A stretch of DNA of 64,000 nt from Solibacillus merdavium (lineage in GTDB: Bacteria; Bacillota; Bacilli; Bacillales_A; Planococcaceae): NCBI RefSeq assembly GCF_014836935.1, contig NZ_JACSPW010000013.1:49153-113152 (forward strand). The letters run 5' to 3'. Under the pieces are notes generated by a model that worked only from the letters and a program-made list of their open reading frames with translations, searched no databases and had not been told where the DNA came from. Positions 18,221 to 26,286 of the stretch are shown here, piece by piece. Each line of letters opens with the position of its first letter. Within the stretch, counting starts at the first letter, position 1. The position numbers and the translations under genes are program-made.

Positions 18221-18685
18221 ATGAAAATGGAAATAAGAAATTCAGCAAAAGCAGTTATCGTAAAGGACGGGAAGTTATTAGCTATAAAATTACAGGAAAA
18301 TAATAGTACATACTATACTTTACCGGGCGGTGGTCAAGAGCATGGTGAAAATCTGCATCAAGCATTAGAAAGAGAGTGCATGGAAGAAATAGGTGCCAAA
18401 GTGGAAATTGGAGAGTTGATCTTTGTACGTGAATACATTGGAAAAAACCATGAATTCTCTGCTAGACATGCTCATGCACAGCAAACGGAATTTATGTTTT
18501 TGTGTCGAGTACATCAGGATACCTTTGATAGCGGAAGTAACCCCGACAATGGACAATTAGGTACAGAATGGTTACCGATTAAGGAATTATTGAACTTTAG
18601 ATTATACCCGCAAGCAATGAAACCCCAGTTGATTTCTTATTTTAACGGGGAGAAAGCTGCAACTTATTTAGGTGATATAAATTAA
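18221..18685 (+). CDS. Nudix hydrolase
   Basis: 154 aa from ATG 18221 (GGGAGAG upstream; a second ATG at 18227 is possible). The Nudix box is complete: GGGQEHGENLHQALERECME followed by EIGA, with the REx2EE metal-binding glutamates. The product hydrolyses a nucleoside diphosphate linked to another moiety; the substrate is unknown. It is monocistronic and unrelated in position to the second Nudix gene at 63042. Confidence 0.9.
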   Translation: MKMEIRNSAKAVIVKDGKLLAIKLQENNSTYYTLPGGGQEHGENLHQALERECMEEIGAKVEIGELIFVREYIGKNHEFSARHAHAQQTEFMFLCRVHQDTFDSGSNPDNGQLGTEWLPIKELLNFRLYPQAMKPQLISYFNGEKAATYLGDIN

Positions 18686-18775
18686 TTTTAGTATATAGGT
18701 GCTTGGTTAAAAGTATGTTTTAGGATGCAATGGCGGGGTATCAGAGTAAATAATAAGTTAAAGGAGGCAAAGTTA

Positions 18776-19105
18776 ATGACACATGAACATTATCAGTCAG
18801 TAATAGAGGCACTTTATGAATGCATGGCTGCTTGCAATCATTGTTATGATGCTTGTTTGAAAGAAGAAGATGTAAAAATGATGGTGGGCTGTATTCGTCT
18901 TGATAGAGAGTGTGCAGATATTTGTGCTTACTTTGAACAGGCAATCAGTAGAGGAACACCATTTATTTCTGAACTGGCCCAAGTATGTGCGCAAATTTGT
19001 GAAGCATGCGGTAATGAATGTAAAAATCACCATCATGAACACTGCCAAAAATGTGCGGAGGCTTGTTTTAAATGTGCAGAAGCATGCCGAAGTCTGATTG
19101 CATAA
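18776..19105 (+). CDS. Four-helix bundle copper-binding protein (YhjQ/Csp-like)
   Basis: ATG at 18776 with AAGGAGG; 109 aa. The protein is Cys/His rich with regularly spaced cysteines on helices (CMAACNHCYDAC, CADICAY, CAQICEACGNEC, CQKCAEACFKCAEAC), the pattern of DUF326 copper-storage proteins, where cysteines line the bundle core and bind Cu(I). No signal peptide is present, so it should be cytosolic. It likely buffers copper. The next gene is a ZIP-type metal transporter, a possible but unproven functional link. Confidence 0.88.
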   Translation: MTHEHYQSVIEALYECMAACNHCYDACLKEEDVKMMVGCIRLDRECADICAYFEQAISRGTPFISELAQVCAQICEACGNECKNHHHEHCQKCAEACFKCAEACRSLIA

Positions 19106-19243
19106 TTTTTATTTTTTGAAGGAGCGTTTCCATAGAGGATTCGCTTTTTTCAGTATGAATAAGTATTTATTTTAAGGATTTTTCATAAATCACCCTGATA
19201 AACCATACCACTTATTATACTAATGGAAAGGTGATAATACGGC

Positions 19244-19963
19244 ATGTGGTTATTAGGTTTTTTATGTACTTTTTTAGGCTTATTTATTGGTGGTCTAATA
19301 GCTTGGCTTTTCAAAGGATTACATCAGAGAGTAGATATTTTTTACGGGCTTTGTGCAGGTATCATCTTTGGCTTAATTAGTTTTGAAATTTTTCCGGAGG
19401 CAGTTGAATTAGGCGGCTGGGCAAGTACGTTTTTAGGGTTTACATTCGGGATGATTATTTTTGCATTATTGCATAATAGTGTACATAGTAACGAAAGTAA
19501 AAAAAATATTGAAAAAGATAATTTGTATATTCGTACAAGTTTATTATTAATATTCAGTCTATCGATTCACAATATACCAATGGGAATTATTTTAGGGGCG
19601 AATCAAGATTCTGAATTTACAATGGCATTGTTGCAGACATTGTTATTCCATAGTATCCCCGAAGGTATTATTTTGTTTACCCCTTTGATTTTGGCAGGAA
19701 CGCGAATGAATCTTTTTATTGTATTTTTAATTACCTTTATTGTATCGTTACCAGTTACTCTAGGCGTCTTTATTGGTGATTTTTTAGGATTTGTACACCA
19801 GTCAATCAATACCATCTTAATTGGCTTAACTTTAGGAATCATTTTTATGGTTACTGTATCGGAAATTTTATTCCCGGCATTAATCAAATCGTCAACGTTT
19901 AAAGTCTTACTTTGGACTTTGATAGGAATGGGGATAATAGGGGTTTATATGAAAATATTATAA
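19244..19963 (+). CDS. ZIP-family metal transporter
   Basis: 239 aa, ATG at 19244 after AAAGGTG. About eight membrane helices. The two ZIP metal-site motifs are present: HNIPMG in the fourth and HSIPEG in the fifth conserved helix. The first lacks the usual glutamate (PMG for PEG), which may alter metal preference. Family members import zinc or other divalent metals, though many bacterial ones are uncharacterised. It follows the copper-binding protein with a 138-base gap. Confidence 0.85.
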   Translation: MWLLGFLCTFLGLFIGGLIAWLFKGLHQRVDIFYGLCAGIIFGLISFEIFPEAVELGGWASTFLGFTFGMIIFALLHNSVHSNESKKNIEKDNLYIRTSLLLIFSLSIHNIPMGIILGANQDSEFTMALLQTLLFHSIPEGIILFTPLILAGTRMNLFIVFLITFIVSLPVTLGVFIGDFLGFVHQSINTILIGLTLGIIFMVTVSEILFPALIKSSTFKVLLWTLIGMGIIGVYMKIL

Positions 19964-20008
19964 ATTGCATAAATGTGCTTTTAGGATTGAGATTAAAGCG
20001 GCTGTGCC

Positions 20009-20353
20009 TTAGTGTGTAGGTTCTGCCGCTTTGTTATTGGTTGCGGAATTTAGTACTACAACCCCGCCTATAATTAATAATATGCCTGTTACTTTAAGGA
20101 TACTTAGAACTTCATCCCATAATACAACGCTAACTAAGAGTGTTAATAAAGTCCCGACCCCAGCCCATATTGCATAGGCCAAGCTTAAGGGGAATATTTT
20201 CAAAGTTAAACCTAGAAAAAAGAACGAAAGTCCATAACCGAGAACGACTGCAGCTGAAGGTAAAGGTAATGTGAAACCATCTGATATTTTTAGCATCGTT
20301 GTAGCGAATACCTCGCAAATTATTGATATTGTTAATAAAAAGTATGCTTTCAT
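20009..20353 (-). CDS. SMR-family multidrug efflux subunit
   Basis: 114 aa with four membrane helices. It carries the essential membrane glutamate (ISIICEVFATTMLK) and the AYAIWAGVGT motif of Qac-type small multidrug resistance proteins. It is the second of two adjacent SMR genes on the minus strand, 32 bases apart, an arrangement typical of heterodimeric pairs (EbrAB, YkkCD types). It likely exports cationic compounds by proton exchange. The longer C-terminal tail compared with its partner fits an asymmetrical pair. Confidence 0.88.
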   Translation of the reverse strand: MKAYFLLTISIICEVFATTMLKISDGFTLPLPSAAVVLGYGLSFFFLGLTLKIFPLSLAYAIWAGVGTLLTLLVSVVLWDEVLSILKVTGILLIIGGVVVLNSATNNKAAEPTH

Positions 20354-20385
20354 ATTTTTATCCTCTTTTCTTTAAGATAGTAGGG

Positions 20386-20700
20386 TTAGCCAATATTCAA
20401 AATAACAACGCCTCCAATAATTAACCCTAATCCTAAAAGCTTTTTGCTGTTCCAGCCCTCTTTAAAAATGATAATTCCGATTAATGCAGTTAAAGCTGTC
20501 CCCACTCCAGACCAGATCGCATATGCCAATCCAAGAGGAAGTGTCTTTAGAGATAACGATAAAGCATAAAAAGCGATGGCATAACCAATAGCTATTCCAA
20601 TGACAGGTAATAATTTTTTGAAGCCGCTTGACGCTTTAAGCATTGTACTTCCAAACACTTCACTAACAATGGCAACTGCCAATAGAAAATATGCGTTCAT
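20386..20700 (-). CDS. SMR-family multidrug efflux subunit
   Basis: 104 aa, four membrane helices, membrane glutamate in AIVSEVFGSTMLK and the AYAIWSGVGT motif. It is the first gene of the SMR pair. I looked for a guanidine (ykkC-type) riboswitch in 20701-20925 and see none, and the W-S-G-V-G-T motif fits drug-exporting Qac-type rather than guanidinium-exporting members. Probable heterodimer with the product of 20009-20353. Confidence 0.88.
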   Translation of the reverse strand: MNAYFLLAVAIVSEVFGSTMLKASSGFKKLLPVIGIAIGYAIAFYALSLSLKTLPLGLAYAIWSGVGTALTALIGIIIFKEGWNSKKLLGLGLIIGGVVILNIG

Positions 20701-20946
20701 AGGAATCCCTCATATCTTTTAATGTTTTTTTGTATTTTCAATATCATTTTACCTTTTTTAAATGAAACTGGAAGAGTATGCACAAAATGTATTATAAATT
20801 GGTTGAATATTAAGTTCTTTATGATGCTTTATATGGATAAAGTGATAGTATTTATTTACTGAATTTCTAATTTTAAGTATATTTCTGCGATTCCTCATCA
20901 GATTTTTAGTAACCTAGATAATGTATTGAAAAAGGAGGTTTTATTA

Positions 20947-21750
20947 ATGAAAAAACTCGGATATTTATCTTTAGCTGTATTTTTAAACTTGTCTCTTGCA
21001 GCGTGTGCGGAACAATCTACAGAAACTATTGAACCAAAAGAAGATGAAAAAGCCAATACGGAACAAAAGGAATGGTCTTATGATGATCTTACGGGACCTG
21101 AATACTGGGGAGAACTAAACGAAGAAAACTTAGCATGTGTTAACGGAGACGAACAATCACCGATTAATCTGGAATTTTCCCAAGTGAAAGTAGATAAAAA
21201 ATTAACAGAAAATCAGATTAACTATAAGCCAACCAATTTTACACTCATAAACAACGGTCATACCGTACAGGCTAATGCCACAACAGAAAGCAACAGCATG
21301 ATTGTTGAGGGCAATGAAAATAAGCTTTTACAATTCCATTTCCATACGCCAAGTGAGCATCAGTTTAATGGTCAAAGTTATGAGATGGAGCTGCATTTAG
21401 TACATAGTGATAAGAATGGAAACCTGGCTGTCCTTGGATTGATGATTCAGGAAGGAAAGGAAAATGAAATTCTTGCATCTGTTTGGGGTGGATTACCAGC
21501 GGAAGAAACCAAAGAAGGAAATTCGGAAGACTATCTAATTGATTTACAGGCTTTGTTACCTGAAAATCAAATGTCTTTCCATTATGCAGGATCCTTAACG
21601 ACACCTCCTTGTACAGAAGAGGTAAAATGGATCGTTTTTGAACAGCCAATTGAAATGTCAAAAGAACAGATACAAGCATTCCAGCAAATCTTCCCAGATA
21701 ATCATCGACCAGTACAGCCATTAAATGATCGGGAAGTTAATAAAAATTAG
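20947..21750 (+). CDS. Alpha-type carbonic anhydrase lipoprotein
   Basis: ATG at 20947 preceded by AAAGGAGG; an in-frame TTG at 20926 lies before the site and is rejected. 267 aa. Lipoprotein signal with Cys20 in the lipobox LAAC. The mature domain has the alpha carbonic anhydrase hallmarks: EQSPINL, the zinc histidines in FHFHTPSEH and ELHLVH, and SLTTPPCTE. It interconverts CO2 and bicarbonate on the outside of the cell membrane. Monocistronic, ending in a clear terminator. Confidence 0.95.
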   Translation: MKKLGYLSLAVFLNLSLAACAEQSTETIEPKEDEKANTEQKEWSYDDLTGPEYWGELNEENLACVNGDEQSPINLEFSQVKVDKKLTENQINYKPTNFTLINNGHTVQANATTESNSMIVEGNENKLLQFHFHTPSEHQFNGQSYEMELHLVHSDKNGNLAVLGLMIQEGKENEILASVWGGLPAEETKEGNSEDYLIDLQALLPENQMSFHYAGSLTTPPCTEEVKWIVFEQPIEMSKEQIQAFQQIFPDNHRPVQPLNDREVNKN

Positions 21751-21811
21751 AACTGAAAAATTCTACCGATAGTTCAAAGAGGTAGTATGTTAATCAAACG
21801 AGTGCATAGGT

Positions 21812-21843
21812 AAAGAGACCATCACTTTATGGTCTCTTTTTGA
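21812..21843 (+). terminator. Terminator after carbonic anhydrase
   Basis: AAAGAGACCAT pairs with ATGGTCTCTTTTT around a short loop. Confidence 0.88.
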
Positions 21844-21905
21844 TAAAGAACATTAAATGATAACAGCAATCCGTTGTAAGATATTTCACTTAGTAAACTC
21901 TGTAC

Positions 21906-21934
21906 TGGACATTACTAAATATTTGTTATATACT
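21906..21934 (+). promoter_or_regulatory. Promoter of the cold-shock gene
   Basis: TGGACA at 21906-21911 and TATACT at 21929-21934 with a 17-base spacer. It implies a leader of about 140 bases before the csp start codon. Confidence 0.65.
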
Positions 21935-21966
21935 ATGGTTAATAAGACGGATTACAATACATTAAT

Positions 21967-22038
21967 AAATTCACCTATTACAAAGAGTATTCGTGTTTTA
22001 TTTAATACTTTTTGTAATATGTGAATTTTTTTCTTTTT
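21967..22038 (+). promoter_or_regulatory. Long hairpin with T-run inside the csp leader
   Basis: Bases 21967-21991 pair with 22004-22028 over 25 positions with one mismatch and one G-U pair, around a 12-base loop. Eight Ts and a second T-run follow. It lies between the promoter and the csp ribosome binding site and looks like an intrinsic terminator/attenuator. Cold-shock leaders are known to be structured and CspA-type proteins can melt hairpins (known for E. coli), so autoregulation by antitermination is plausible (inference). Confidence 0.6.
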
Positions 22039-22083
22039 TGAGGAATTATGATCTTATTAATACGAATAATGGAGGTCATTTAA

Positions 22084-22284
22084 ATGACACAAGGTACAGT
22101 AAAATGGTTTAACGCAGAAAAAGGTTTTGGATTTATCGAAGTTGAAGGCGGAAACGACGTATTCGCTCACTTCTCAGCAATCCAAGGCGACGGTTTCAAA
22201 TCTTTAGACGAAGGTCAAAAAGTTGAATTTGAAATCGAAGACGGTCAACGTGGCCCACAAGCTACAAACATCGTAAAACTTTAA
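22084..22284 (+). CDS. Cold-shock protein, CspA family
   Basis: 66 aa, ATG at 22084 with GGAGG. Single cold-shock domain with RNP1 (KGFGFI) and RNP2 (DVFAHF), and the usual [10 protein letters not shown] start. It binds single-stranded nucleic acid and acts as RNA chaperone. Codon use is strongly biased, as in a highly expressed gene. The leader contains a terminator-like hairpin and a terminator follows. Confidence 0.96.
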   Translation: MTQGTVKWFNAEKGFGFIEVEGGNDVFAHFSAIQGDGFKSLDEGQKVEFEIEDGQRGPQATNIVKL

Positions 22285-22307
22285 TTTTAATGATGTAATA
22301 ATAAAGA

Positions 22308-22341
22308 AGAGGTATCCTTTAACGAGGATGCCTCTTTTTTT
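22308..22341 (+). terminator. Terminator after csp
   Basis: AGAGGTATCC pairs with GGATGCCTCT, followed by a T-run. Confidence 0.85.
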
Positions 22342-22481
22342 GGTTAATTCCAAAAAAATGATAAACGTTACTTATTTTAACAGAAAATGTATCCCGTTTT
22401 AAGAGGTTTTAGCCGCCTTCATCCCGAAATAAATAGATAAAGGTAGTTTAGGTTAAAATTACCTAAATATGTCTTGAATAT

Positions 22482-22598
22482 ATGCTGATTGAATATTTGG
22501 GAGATTACGTTGAATTGCACAAAGAAGAGTTAATGAATATTTAGGAAAAGACAAAATTGCAAATTATTGATTATGATGTCCGGTCTCACAATCGTTAA
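22482..22598 (+). pseudogene. Remnant resembling the C-terminus of a DUF4160 protein
   Basis: In the 330-base gap between csp and the next gene, one frame from ATG 22482 reads MLIEYLGDYVELHKEELMNI then a TAG at 22542, and continues open to a TAA at 22596. The VELHKEELM stretch resembles the conserved C-terminal WxExHKEELMxxW block of DUF4160 proteins as I recall it. The N-terminal part is absent and no ribosome site is present, so I read it as a decayed fragment. The rest of the gap shows nothing further. Confidence 0.3.
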
Positions 22599-22674
22599 AG
22601 CTTTTTTTATTAAAAGGCAGAAATTAGAAGACTAGCTTATTATTAATGATTCCTTTGAACGGAGAGAGACTAAA

Positions 22675-23238
22675 TTGAGACCAGAACTAACAAAAGATTT
22701 GAATGTAAAAGATTTTCGTGATTTTTATTGGATAAAAGAGGAGTTACAAACTTTTTGTAGAGCAAATGAAATAAGTGCTTCTGGCTCTAAAACAGAAATT
22801 ACAGATAGAATAGCAATATTTCTGGAAACAGGAGAAATACAAAAGCCAGTAAGGAAAAGAAGCTATTCCTCTACAGAAATAAAATTAGAAGAGTTAAGTT
22901 TAGATACAGTTATTACGGATAATCACCGGTGTAGTCAGGTAGTTAGGGCTTTCTTTACATCCGTTATTCCAAAATTCCATTTTTCCACGTATATTCAAAA
23001 TTATTTTAAAGAAAACGTAGGAAAAACATATAGGGACGTTATGAATGCATGGTATGAGGAAGAGAAAAGAAAAAAAGACGTAACATATAAAAAACAAATA
23101 GGATCACAATTCGAATACAATCAATTTACTAGAGATTATTTTTCAGATCCTAAAAACGAAGGTAAAAAAAGAGAAGATGCAATTAAAGCCTGGAATGCCA
23201 TTAAAGTTTTACCGGGCAGCAATAAATATAAAGGGTGA
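22675..23238 (+). CDS. SAP-domain protein with DUF6434-like C-terminus
   Basis: TTG start at 22675 with GGAGAG upstream; 187 aa. Residues about 7-52 form a SAP-like helix-extended loop-helix (LQTFCRANEISASGSKTEIT) that usually binds nucleic acid. The C-terminal part has two related segments, FSTYIQNYFKENVGKTYRDV and FEYNQFTRDYFSDPKNEGKK, each followed by an AIKAW- or MNAWY-type helix, as in DUF6434. Function unknown; it lies in an accessory stretch of small genes and remnants. Confidence 0.75.
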   Translation: MRPELTKDLNVKDFRDFYWIKEELQTFCRANEISASGSKTEITDRIAIFLETGEIQKPVRKRSYSSTEIKLEELSLDTVITDNHRCSQVVRAFFTSVIPKFHFSTYIQNYFKENVGKTYRDVMNAWYEEEKRKKDVTYKKQIGSQFEYNQFTRDYFSDPKNEGKKREDAIKAWNAIKVLPGSNKYKG

Positions 23239-23287
23239 TTATTATTAATCATATTAATTGCTAGTTCTTTTATGAAGGAGGTATTTT

Positions 23288-23725
23288 ATGAAGATCCGTC
23301 CAATGATACTAGAAGATACTAATAAACTTGATGATTTAATGAATGATCTGGGATATCCATCCTCAAAATCAAAGATTCAGGAAAGATTTAATAAGATTTT
23401 AGGTTATTCGGATTATCAAACATTCGTAGCCGAAGTAAAGGGTAATTTAGTTGGTTTTGTTGGAATGTGTAAACAGTATGCGTATGAATTTGATGAGCCT
23501 TACATAAGAGTTTTGGCACTAGTAGTTCATGAAGAGTTTCGTAGAGATAATATTGGACAAAGTCTCATGCTAGCTGCAGAAGATTGGGCAAAAAAGAATC
23601 ATTGTGTAGCGGTGATCTTAAACAGTGGAAATAGAGAAGAACGAATTGCTGCTCATAATTTTTATAAGAAATTAGGATATATAGGAAAAAGTACAGGTTT
23701 TAGTAAAAGTCTAGTTCATGATTAG
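23288..23725 (+). CDS. GNAT-family N-acetyltransferase
   Basis: 145 aa, ATG at 23288 after AAGGAGG. One GNAT fold with the acetyl-CoA binding motif A (LVVHEEFRRDNIGQSLMLAAEDWA) and the C-terminal NFYKKLGYIG. Substrate unknown. It lies between a SAP-domain gene and a truncated phosphatase gene. Confidence 0.88.
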   Translation: MKIRPMILEDTNKLDDLMNDLGYPSSKSKIQERFNKILGYSDYQTFVAEVKGNLVGFVGMCKQYAYEFDEPYIRVLALVVHEEFRRDNIGQSLMLAAEDWAKKNHCVAVILNSGNREERIAAHNFYKKLGYIGKSTGFSKSLVHD

Positions 23726-23776
23726 TTTTCCATTTAAAAATTGTGGATCCAAAAAGAGTAAAGGGGGGCGTTGCAA

Positions 23777-24118
23777 TTGTATAAATTTAGTTGGGTGGGG
23801 AGTGAAAAGCATTTTGTAGATATACCAAATATTCAGCAAGTCAACAACTTAACAATCGGTCGTTTTGGTGGTAATTCATCGGCAGGTCAATATAAAAATG
23901 AGGATGGCTGTATCGTTTGGTCAAATGAAGAACAGAATTGGGAATTTGTAGTGCTCCTCGATGCTCATAATTCAGCAGAGAGCGCCGAACTTGTCATAAA
24001 TACCATTACAGAGGAAGAACAAAATTTAACGGCTATTTTCAACATGCCATTACCAGAATCTTTTAATCAAATGGACAAATACATAGTACATATTTTTCAA
24101 AATCCACTTTTTCCTTGA
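23777..24118 (+). pseudogene. Truncated PP2C-type phosphatase-like gene (N-terminal part)
   Basis: TTG at 23777 (GGGGGG at 8 bases; another TTG at 23771 is too close). The product begins MYKFSWVGSEKHFVD and has GRFGGNSSAGQYKNEDGC and VVLLDAHNSAESAELV. These match the start of a Bacillus PP2C-like protein family of about 240-260 aa as I recall it. Here the frame ends after about 113 residues at IFQNPLFP, where VOC-type sequence begins in another frame. I infer a deletion that removed the phosphatase C-terminus and the start of the next gene. The remnant may still be translated. Confidence 0.6.
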
Positions 24119-24315
24119 ATCACGTACCAATGAAGTTCCCGGAGAATAAGTTTGGGGTGGGCAAATACTATAATTTTATTCCTACAGATATAGAAGAAGC
24201 CTATAAGCTTTTTCTAGCCAAAGATGTAATGGTGAATCCAATTGGAGGGGAAGGATCCACTAGATTCTTCACATTTTATGATCCGGATGGTAATCCATTG
24301 GGAGTTTGTAAATAA
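24119..24315 (+). pseudogene. C-terminal fragment of a VOC/glyoxalase-like protein
   Basis: Directly after the truncated phosphatase, the frame ending at 24315 encodes NHVPMKFPENKFGVGKYYNF and ends FYDPDGNPLGVCK, the second half of a vicinal-oxygen-chelate domain with the typical DPDGN turn. The N-terminal half with the first metal ligand is missing and no ribosome site precedes it. It is read as a remnant joined to the phosphatase fragment by deletion. Confidence 0.6.
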
Positions 24316-24353
24316 AGGCAGTTAAGGTTTTTTAAAGCTGAAAGGAGATAAAA

Positions 24354-24752
24354 ATGAGTGAGAAATTACTAAGAATAGGCACAACATATATTCCAGTAAC
24401 GGATGTAGACCTTGCTGCTGATTGGTATGTAAAAAAACTAGAAGCAGAGTTAAGCTACAAAGATCAGGACAAAGCTATTTTAACCTTGGCCAATCAAAGT
24501 ATCTTTCTGGTGAAGTCACCTGAAAGCCAAAGCTCCAATTTCTTGGATATTTACGGGAATGAGCGTTTTTCGTTAACATTTGAAGTCAATGGAATAAAGG
24601 CATTGGAAGCATTACACAAAGATTTTAAGCAAAGTGAAATAAAAGTTGGAGAGATTGAAGACAGAGGACACGCTGGACGGAATTTTGTTTTTTATGATTT
24701 AGATGGTAATAAATTTGATGTATGGAGTGAACTTAGCCCAACCTTCAAATAA
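24354..24752 (+). CDS. VOC-family (glyoxalase/bleomycin resistance-like) protein
   Basis: 132 aa, ATG at 24354 after AAGGAG. Complete VOC fold: VTDVDLAADWYVKKL in the first module and the second-module FYDLDGNKFDVWSE ending. Such proteins are metal-dependent enzymes or binding proteins; substrate unknown. The gene is intact, unlike its truncated neighbour. Confidence 0.85.
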   Translation: MSEKLLRIGTTYIPVTDVDLAADWYVKKLEAELSYKDQDKAILTLANQSIFLVKSPESQSSNFLDIYGNERFSLTFEVNGIKALEALHKDFKQSEIKVGEIEDRGHAGRNFVFYDLDGNKFDVWSELSPTFK

Positions 24753-24790
24753 AAATTTCTAGTAAATAAAGAAGCCACTGTTTTGATTAA

Positions 24791-24828
24791 TGAACTGAAC
24801 CCCGAATAGTGGACACTTTAAAAAAAAG
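24791..24828 (+). repeat. Left terminal inverted repeat of the IS
   Basis: Begins TGAACTGAACCCCGAATAGT, followed by GGACACTTTAAAAAAA. It matches the complement of the right end at the first 12 bases and in the TTTAAAAAAA block. Confidence 0.9.
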
Positions 24829-24847
24829 TGACCTATTCGGGTTTTTT
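24801..24847 (+). terminator. Terminator-like hairpin inside the left end of the IS
   Basis: CCCGAATAG (24801-24809) pairs with CTATTCGGG (24833-24841) and CACTTT with AAAGTG, followed by six Ts. It would stop transcription entering from the VOC gene side and so limit transposase expression. Confidence 0.65.
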
Positions 24848-24909
24848 CTATTTTCATTACTAGAAATCCTCGTTATACTGACCATACGATTTAAGAACGG
24901 GAGAACATC

Positions 24910-25332
24910 ATGAGTAAAATAATTTTTAACGAATACCAACGTAGACAAATTGAAGCGAATCCAAATGTCGTTTCAGTAACAGATCGAACAATACAATACA
25001 CCGCCGAGTTCAAATTAAAAGCTGTTCAATCAAATCTCCAAGGAAAAGGACCTTCTGAAATTTTTAAAGAAGCTGATTTTGATATAGAAATTATCGGGGT
25101 TAGCAAAGTTCAAAGCGCCGTTAATCGTTGGAAAAAAATCTATGAAACACATGGTGAAAATGGCTTTAAAGAAGAACGTCGTGGAAAAGGTGGTACAGGA
25201 AGACCACGTAACGAAGATTTATCTGCCGATAAAAAATTAGCGAAAGCTGAGGCACGTATTCAATTACTTGAAGCAGAACTTGCCCTTCTAAAAAAGCTCG
25301 ACGAAATGGAAAGGCAGGCGAAGAAGTTCTAA
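24910..25332 (+). CDS. IS3-family transposase OrfA
   Basis: 140 aa, ATG at 24910 (GGGAG upstream). It has an N-terminal region and an HTH that binds the IS ends (TAEFKLKAVQSNLQGKGPSE), followed by a leucine-zipper-like helix (LAKAEARIQLLEAELALLKK). Near its end the codons CTA AAA AAG form the slippery heptamer A AAA AAG at 25290-25296, where a -1 frameshift joins it to OrfB. Confidence 0.9.
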   Translation: MSKIIFNEYQRRQIEANPNVVSVTDRTIQYTAEFKLKAVQSNLQGKGPSEIFKEADFDIEIIGVSKVQSAVNRWKKIYETHGENGFKEERRGKGGTGRPRNEDLSADKKLAKAEARIQLLEAELALLKKLDEMERQAKKF

Positions 25333-26234
25333 CAGCGAAAGAAAAGTATCAAGCAATCAATGAAACGATTCGTTTATATCAATTAAAAAATCTAACACGC
25401 TATCTCTGTGAAGTCGCTAAAGTTAGTCCAAGTGGCTACTATAAATGGATTCAAAATATGGAAAAACATGCATTACGTGAAGAATCGGACTATCAAGATT
25501 ACCTCTTATTAAAAACGGTCTATGACCGTGCAAAAGGCAAAGTAGGTTATCGTGGATTCTATATGGCCTTAACAGATATTTTAGATCAACCCATGAATCA
25601 TAAAAAGATTCTTCGATTAATGCGCAAGTTTAACCTATATGCAAAAATACGACGTAAAAATCCTTATCGTCATCTAGAACAAGCAACAGAAGCTCATCAT
25701 AGTATCCCAAACCAATTAAAGCGTGAGTTCAAGCAAGATGAACCTGGGAAAGTGTTCTTAACTGATATTACATACTTACAGTATCGTGGCGGGAAAACGG
25801 CTTATTTATCATGCGTAAAAGACGTAGCTACAAGAGAAATAGTCGCTTATGTATTATCTTCGACTTTAAAAATGTTGATTGTCTACCAAACACTTGAACA
25901 GTTAAATAATCATTTGGATGGTAATCTACACCCTGAAGCGATGATACATTCAGATCAAGGTTTTCATTATACACACCCAGAATTTCAACATCGGGTGAAA
26001 GAATTGGGTTTAAAACAGTCAATGTCACGCAGAGGAAACTGCCTAGATAATGCCCCAATGGAATCCTTCTTTGGTCATATGAAAGACGAAATTGATTACT
26101 ATGAAGCTGCAAGCTTTACCGAATTAAATACACTTATAATGGAGTATATGAATCACTACAACAATACGAGAAAACAATGGACATTAAAAAAGATGACTCC
26201 GGCAACTTACCGAAGTCATCTAATTGCAGCATAA
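25290..26234 (+). CDS. IS3-family transposase OrfB (DDE integrase), made by -1 frameshift
   Basis: The frame is open from the slippery site at 25290 through the ATG at 25458 to 26234, so the active product is the OrfAB fusion. Residues after the join read GEEVLTAKEKYQAINETIR, then an HTH_21 part and the rve integrase core. The catalytic triad is visible: FLTDITYL, IHSDQGFHY and the glutamate in NAPMESFFGHMK. No internal stop or frameshift other than the programmed one, so the transposase is probably functional. Confidence 0.9.
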   Translation, partial: KKARRNGKAGEEVLTAKEKYQAINETIRLYQLKNLTRYLCEVAKVSPSGYYKWIQNMEKHALREESDYQDYLLLKTVYDRAKGKVGYRGFYMALTDILDQPMNHKKILRLMRKFNLYAKIRRKNPYRHLEQATEAHHSIPNQLKREFKQDEPGKVFLTDITYLQYRGGKTAYLSCVKDVATREIVAYVLSSTLKMLIVYQTLEQLNNHLDGNLHPEAMIHSDQGFHYTHPEFQHRVKELGLKQSMSRRGNCLDNAPMESFFGHMKDEIDYYEAASFTELNTLIMEYMNHYNNTRKQWTLKKMTPATYRSHLIAA

Positions 26235-26248
26235 GAAACTGCTACATC

Positions 26249-26286
26249 GCTTTTTTTAAACTGTCTACATAATAGGGTTCAGTTCA
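26249..26286 (-). repeat. Right terminal inverted repeat of the IS
   Basis: Read on the minus strand it begins TGAACTGAACCCTATTATGT and continues AGACAGTTTAAAAAAA, matching the left end. Confidence 0.9.

Larger units (their letters stand above)
24791..26286 (+). mobile_element. Complete IS3-family (IS150-like) insertion sequence, 1496 bp
   Basis: The element starts TGAACTGAACCC and its right end is the inverted copy GGGTTCAGTTCA. The inverted repeats extend with mismatches about 38 bases. A 3-bp direct repeat TAA flanks it (24788-24790 and 26287-26289). It encodes orfA and orfB linked by an A-AAA-AAG slippery site, with an intact DDE transposase. It sits between the VOC gene and the beta-propeller gene. 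Confidence 0.93.

Noticed and set aside
20701..20925. Possible guanidine (ykkC) riboswitch upstream of the SMR pair
   Set aside because: The conserved ACGR and GGG-rich core is not present and the proteins look Qac-type.
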